Assembly: GCA_003331625.1 (NCBI GenBank)
Contig: QOPF01000005.1
Coordinates: 28,113 to 92,112 of the forward strand
Direction of reading: 5' to 3'
DNA length: 64,000 nucleotides
Origin: Gammaproteobacteria bacterium
Lineage (GTDB): Bacteria; Pseudomonadota; Gammaproteobacteria; Magnimaribacterales; AG-339-G14
Every line of letters starts with the position of its first letter. Position 1 is the first letter of the stretch. The notes under the pieces were generated by a model, which saw only the letters and a program-made list of their open reading frames with translations, had not been told where the DNA came from and made no database searches. This document shows, in pieces, positions 60,504 through 64,000 of the stretch. Made by a program: the position numbers and the translations under genes.

Positions 60504-61358
60504 TTAGTTTTTATTAGCGCCTTCTCTTCTGGTCATAAAAGCAAGTCTTTCGAGAAGTTGAACATCTTGTTCGTTTTTAACTAATGCTCCATACAATGGA
60601 GGTATAGCCTTGGAAGGATCTCTATTTTTTAATATTTCATCAGGTAAATCGTCAGCCATCAGAAGTTTTAACCAATCGACGAGTTCAGAGGTTGAGGGTT
60701 TCTTTTTTAAACCTGGAACTTTTCTCACATCAAAAAATATATCTAATGCTTCTTTTACAAGTTTTTCTTTAACTTTGGGATGGTGAACTTTAATTATCTC
60801 TTTCATAGTCTCCCTATCTGGAAAAGAAATATAATGAAAAAAACATCTTCTTAAAAATGCATCCGGCAATTCTTTTTCATTATTACTAGAAATAATAACA
60901 ATTGGTCTTGTAGTAGCTTTGATTGTTTCTTTTGTTTCGTAAACATAAAATTCCATTCTGTCTATTTCCTGTAACAAATCATTAGGAAACTCTATATCGG
61001 CTTTATCGATTTCATCTATCAAAAGTACTGCTTGTTTTTCAGAAGTAAAAGCTTCCCATAATTTTCCTTTTTGGATGTAATTTGAAATATCTTTTACCCT
61101 TTCATCTCCTAATTGCGAATCTCTCAGTCTCGTAACAGCGTCATATTCATATAACCCTTGCTGTGCCTTTGTTGTAGATTTTATGTGCCATTCAATAAGA
61201 GGAAGATCCAAAGACTTTGCAACTTCTAAAGCTAACATTGTTTTTCCAGTTCCTGGCTCCCCTTTAATCAAGAGTGGTCTTTGAAGAGCTATTGCTGCAT
61301 TAACCGATAAGCTCAGATCATCTGTAGCAATATATGATTTTGTTCCTTTAAATTTCAT
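60504..61358 (-). CDS. MoxR-family AAA+ ATPase
   Basis: 284 residues. Walker A GEPGTGKT (33-40), Walker B VLLIDEIDKAD (111-121), sensor SSNNEKELPDAFLRRC with the arginine finger, and a C-terminal lid. The length and MoxR-typical start fit the MRP/CGN group of chaperone-like ATPases paired with VWA proteins. Immediately followed by its CoxE-like partner. Confidence 0.93.
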   Translation of the reverse strand: MKFKGTKSYIATDDLSLSVNAAIALQRPLLIKGEPGTGKTMLALEVAKSLDLPLIEWHIKSTTKAQQGLYEYDAVTRLRDSQLGDERVKDISNYIQKGKLWEAFTSEKQAVLLIDEIDKADIEFPNDLLQEIDRMEFYVYETKETIKATTRPIVIISSNNEKELPDAFLRRCFFHYISFPDRETMKEIIKVHHPKVKEKLVKEALDIFFDVRKVPGLKKKPSTSELVDWLKLLMADDLPDEILKNRDPSKAIPPLYGALVKNEQDVQLLERLAFMTRREGANKN

Positions 61359-61414
61359 AAAATTTCCTATTTGTAGATTTTTTTAAAAACCTATAATAAC
61401 AATATTTGAGATAA

Positions 61415-62221
61415 TTATTTCTTAATTCTTAATTTAGCTAATTGCTTAGATTGACCAACAAGATTTCCTTTAAAATCCCATATTTCTCTATCTTCCTCAA
61501 TATAATTATTTGTTATAAATTCAGTCTTGGCTATTACTTTTAAGGGGCCAGGTGAAGGCAGATTTCTTATATGCGAGGTTAAAGAAAGTGTAGGAACCCA
61601 GCCTACTACTCCCATTTTATTAAAAATAGGAGGAGTTGTGGCATCTAAAAAAAGAATGAGCCCAAACAAATCTACGAGCCCCTTATCTTTCCAGCCCATA
61701 TAAAGCTTTAAAGTTGCTTTATTTGTATCGTCAGAATTTTCCCACCATATAGAATCACGGCAGTATTTTTTTTCTAAATTTTTATCTAATTTTGGATTAA
61801 ATCCTTCTTTATAGGGAACTTGCACACAATCCTCATAAGTATCAAATAAAGGTTCTTCTCTAAGATTTTGATTCAACCCTTTAGCTCTATCGAAATCGGT
61901 AAAAGTAGCAATTGAGAATATTTTTAGCTCTCCCTTTTGTCTTAAAGAAATATAAGCGGTAGAGGTACTTTTGGTTGAGCTAATTTTAGTAATTTCAATA
62001 TCTGCTATTCCAAAATCTACTCTTTCAAGATAATTTGTAGAGATAGTTAGGGGATCTTTGTGAGGAAGGCATTCTGAACAAGCTTTAGCAATTATTGCCA
62101 TCGAATAACCGCCATTTGCTGTTTGCCCTATACTCCATCTTTCTGAGATATTTGCTGTAAAATTGAAAGCAGATATTTTTGTTACAGCTATATCATCATT
62201 AAAAATTTTGGAAACACTCAT
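61415..62221 (-). CDS. Acyl-CoA thioesterase-like, double hotdog
   Basis: 268 residues. The pattern ISERWSIGQTANGGYSMAII and the second-half PTLSLTSHIRNLPSPGPLKV followed by REIWDFKGNLVGQSKQLA is that of the TesB-like/4HBT_3 double-hotdog family. Would hydrolyse acyl-CoA esters, in line with the nearby acyl-CoA and CoA-transferase genes. Substrate unknown. Divergent from tatD across 25 bases. Confidence 0.82.
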   Translation of the reverse strand: MSVSKIFNDDIAVTKISAFNFTANISERWSIGQTANGGYSMAIIAKACSECLPHKDPLTISTNYLERVDFGIADIEITKISSTKSTSTAYISLRQKGELKIFSIATFTDFDRAKGLNQNLREEPLFDTYEDCVQVPYKEGFNPKLDKNLEKKYCRDSIWWENSDDTNKATLKLYMGWKDKGLVDLFGLILFLDATTPPIFNKMGVVGWVPTLSLTSHIRNLPSPGPLKVIAKTEFITNNYIEEDREIWDFKGNLVGQSKQLAKLRIKK

Positions 62222-62246
62222 TATAAAAATATTTTAAAACTTATTT

Positions 62247-63035
62247 ATGCAATCTTCTTATTTTGACATAGGCGCCAATCTTACTCACGAATCATTTGAA
62301 AGCGATATAGAAGATGTGCTTAATAATGCCAATATAGCTGGTATAAAAAAAATATGTATTACCAGCACGTCAATAGAGGATACCAAAAGATCCTTGGAAA
62401 TAGTAAAGAAAAGAGAGGACCTGCTAATTACTACTTGTGGGATTCATCCTCATTATGCAGATTCCTTTGATCAATCTAGCATTCTAAAATTAAAGGATTT
62501 TACAAAAAATGAATCCGTAAAAGCTATAGGAGAGACAGGATTAGATTTTAATAGAAATTTTTCTAAGAAAAATAATCAAATTGAATGTTTTATTAGTCAG
62601 CTTGAGTTGGCTAAAGAATTGAGCCTTCCTTTATTTTTACATCAAAGAGATTCTCATAAAGAATTTTTAAACTGTTTTGAAAAAGTAACACCTGATGTGA
62701 ATGCTGTAGTTCATTGTTTTACAGAAGATAAAAAAGAATTTTATCAATATTTAGATAAAGGTTTTTGGATAGGATTTACTGGTTGGATTTGTGATCCAGT
62801 ACGCGGAAAACATATGCAAGATTTATTATCTGAGATGCCTTTAGATAAAATTATGATAGAGACTGATTCGCCTTACTTACTTCCCAAAAATCTTAAAGTC
62901 AAAGGAAGAAGAAATGAACCTAAATTCATTGTAGAAGTCGCAAAAAAGATTTCTGAGCTACAAAAAGAAGATCTAAATGTAGTGACTAAAATTTTATTTA
63001 GCAATAGTCTTAAGTTTTTTAACCTTCAGCAATAA
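62247..63035 (+). CDS. tatD: TatD-family hydrolase
   Basis: 262 residues. YFDIGANLTHESF at the start (TatD-type, without the HxH of YcfH), GIHPHYAD, IGETGLDFNRN, VHCFTED and IETDSPYLLPK are the metal-binding TIM-barrel motifs. TatD proteins are Mg2+-dependent DNases/exonucleases. Convergent with the CoA-transferase gene, sharing 17 bases. Confidence 0.92.
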   Translation: MQSSYFDIGANLTHESFESDIEDVLNNANIAGIKKICITSTSIEDTKRSLEIVKKREDLLITTCGIHPHYADSFDQSSILKLKDFTKNESVKAIGETGLDFNRNFSKKNNQIECFISQLELAKELSLPLFLHQRDSHKEFLNCFEKVTPDVNAVVHCFTEDKKEFYQYLDKGFWIGFTGWICDPVRGKHMQDLLSEMPLDKIMIETDSPYLLPKNLKVKGRRNEPKFIVEVAKKISELQKEDLNVVTKILFSNSLKFFNLQQ

Positions 63036-64000
63036 TCCCGTTGGAAATAAGCTCATCAAAATTTTCTTCTAAATTTAATGACTGAATAATCTCTCGTGTA
63101 TTAGTTCCTATCTTTACCGGTGGATTCAGTACCTCGTTTTTTGTAAGAGAAAATTTAGGAGCCGGTGAAGGTTGTGCAATTCCATTCAATTCAAAAAAAG
63201 ATTCTCTTTCTTTGTTATGCTCATGCTCAATTGCTTCAGTCATAGACAACACTGGAGCGAAACATATATCTGTTCCTTCCATAATTTCACACCATTCATC
63301 TCTGGACTTTTCTCTGAAGCGCGTCTCTAAATTTAAACGTAAGTTTTTCCAAGATTTTTTATCCATCTGAGAATCAAAAATATCTTCGCTTAAATTCATT
63401 TTTTCTCTTAGTAAACTATAAAATTGTGGTTCTATGGATCCGATTGATACAAACTTTCCATCTTTACATTCATAACAGCCATAGAAATGTGCAGCTCCAT
63501 CTAGTAAGTTTGATTCCCGAGAGTCATTCCATATTCCTGCATTTAACATTCCATACATCATACTCATCAATAAAGCCGATCCTTCTGTCATTGCCGCATC
63601 TATTACTTGACCTTTACCTTCTTTATTAACTGTATGTAAAGCTGCACAGATTCCTAAAGCCAGTAACATTCCGCCGCCGCCAAAATCTCCTATTAAATTA
63701 AGTGGTGGAGGTGGAGGTTCATCCTTTTTTCCAATAGCTCCTAGAACTCCGCTGAGTGAAATATAATTAATATCATGTCCAGCAGCATTTGATAACGGAC
63801 CAAATTGACCCCACCCTGTCATTCTCCCATAGATCAATTTTTTATTTATTTTTAAGAGAACATCAGGACCCAAATTATTTTTTTCCATGACTCCAGGTCT
63901 AAAACCTTCTATAAGAATATCCGCTTCTTTAATTAATTTTTTAACAATGTTTTGACCTTCTTGTTTCCTTATATCAATAGTAATAGATTTTTTGCCTCTG
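63019..64000 (-). CDS. Class III CoA-transferase / alpha-methylacyl-CoA racemase, C-terminal part (cut by window edge)
   Basis: The minus-strand frame is open from the stop at 63019 to the window edge; upstream of the internal methionine at 63888 the frame continues with ADILIEGFRPGV, a family motif, so the gene starts outside the window. GRMTGWGQFGPLSNAAGHDINY, GGGGMLLALGI and IDAAMTEGSALL mark the CaiB/BaiF fold with the racemase branch (MTGWGQxGP) favoured. It would act on branched acyl-CoAs in lipid breakdown. Confidence 0.9.
   Translation of the reverse strand, partial: RGKKSITIDIRKQEGQNIVKKLIKEADILIEGFRPGVMEKNNLGPDVLLKINKKLIYGRMTGWGQFGPLSNAAGHDINYISLSGVLGAIGKKDEPPPPPLNLIGDFGGGGMLLALGICAALHTVNKEGKGQVIDAAMTEGSALLMSMMYGMLNAGIWNDSRESNLLDGAAHFYGCYECKDGKFVSIGSIEPQFYSLLREKMNLSEDIFDSQMDKKSWKNLRLNLETRFREKSRDEWCEIMEGTDICFAPVLSMTEAIEHEHNKERESFFELNGIAQPSPAPKFSLTKNEVLNPPVKIGTNTREIIQSLNLEENFDELISNGIIAEG

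Overview
The window is AT-rich, tightly packed bacterial chromosome. Genes abut or overlap by 1 to 32 bases, few gaps exceed 200 bases, and Shine-Dalgarno sites are often weak. Lipopolysaccharide and outer-membrane genes (kdsB, MsbA, LpxK, LolA, LolC/D, several beta-barrels), csrA beside tRNA-Arg and ftsK-lolA-serS synteny point to a streamlined marine gammaproteobacterium; a SAR86-like lineage is my best guess, by inference only. I see no phage, IS element, CRISPR array or rRNA.

Left part (1-16.5 kb): etfB-etfA-nfuA (minus) lies divergent from ETF:quinone oxidoreductase, the core of electron transfer from acyl-CoA oxidation. A long minus-strand run then goes trpS - unknown gene - MFS - SDR - aldehyde dehydrogenase - lolC - lolD - msbA/lpxK - kdsB - murB - DUF1285, linking lipoprotein export, lipid A/Kdo supply and peptidoglycan precursor synthesis. 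MsbA and LpxK are one continuous 923-residue reading frame. Upstream of trpS are a GGA-rich candidate small RNA with its own promoter and terminator, and tRNA-Ser(UGA).

Middle (17-44 kb): fatty-acid/acyl-CoA genes (thiolase, acyl-CoA synthetase, CMD/AhpD-like protein), a pair of related tiny membrane proteins, sohB, serS, lolA, ftsK, trxB, a crotonase, nitronate monooxygenase, a 41-residue membrane protein and acuI. Next come three tandem TorF-type outer-membrane proteins separated by terminators, a biotin-domain-less carboxyltransferase, an alpha/beta hydrolase, GDPD, UMF1-type MFS, amidase, dihydroorotase, an Smr-like protein, a catechol O-methyltransferase homologue with the full animal-type catalytic set, a large exported zinc protease and purU.

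Right part (44-64 kb): a TPR/beta-barrel protein, a CHASE2-adenylate cyclase, a second beta-barrel, an MscS channel and a K+ channel with a cyclic-nucleotide domain form a candidate envelope-to-ion-channel cAMP module. It is followed by a YegP protein, an SLC13/TrkA-C transporter, a DUF1295 protein, a cytochrome P450, tRNA-Arg(ACG), csrA (TTG start), an acyltransferase, tRNA-Ser(GGA), an SMP-30-like propeller, an ABC-2 exporter, a VWA/MoxR pair, a thioesterase, tatD and a truncated class III CoA-transferase at the right edge.
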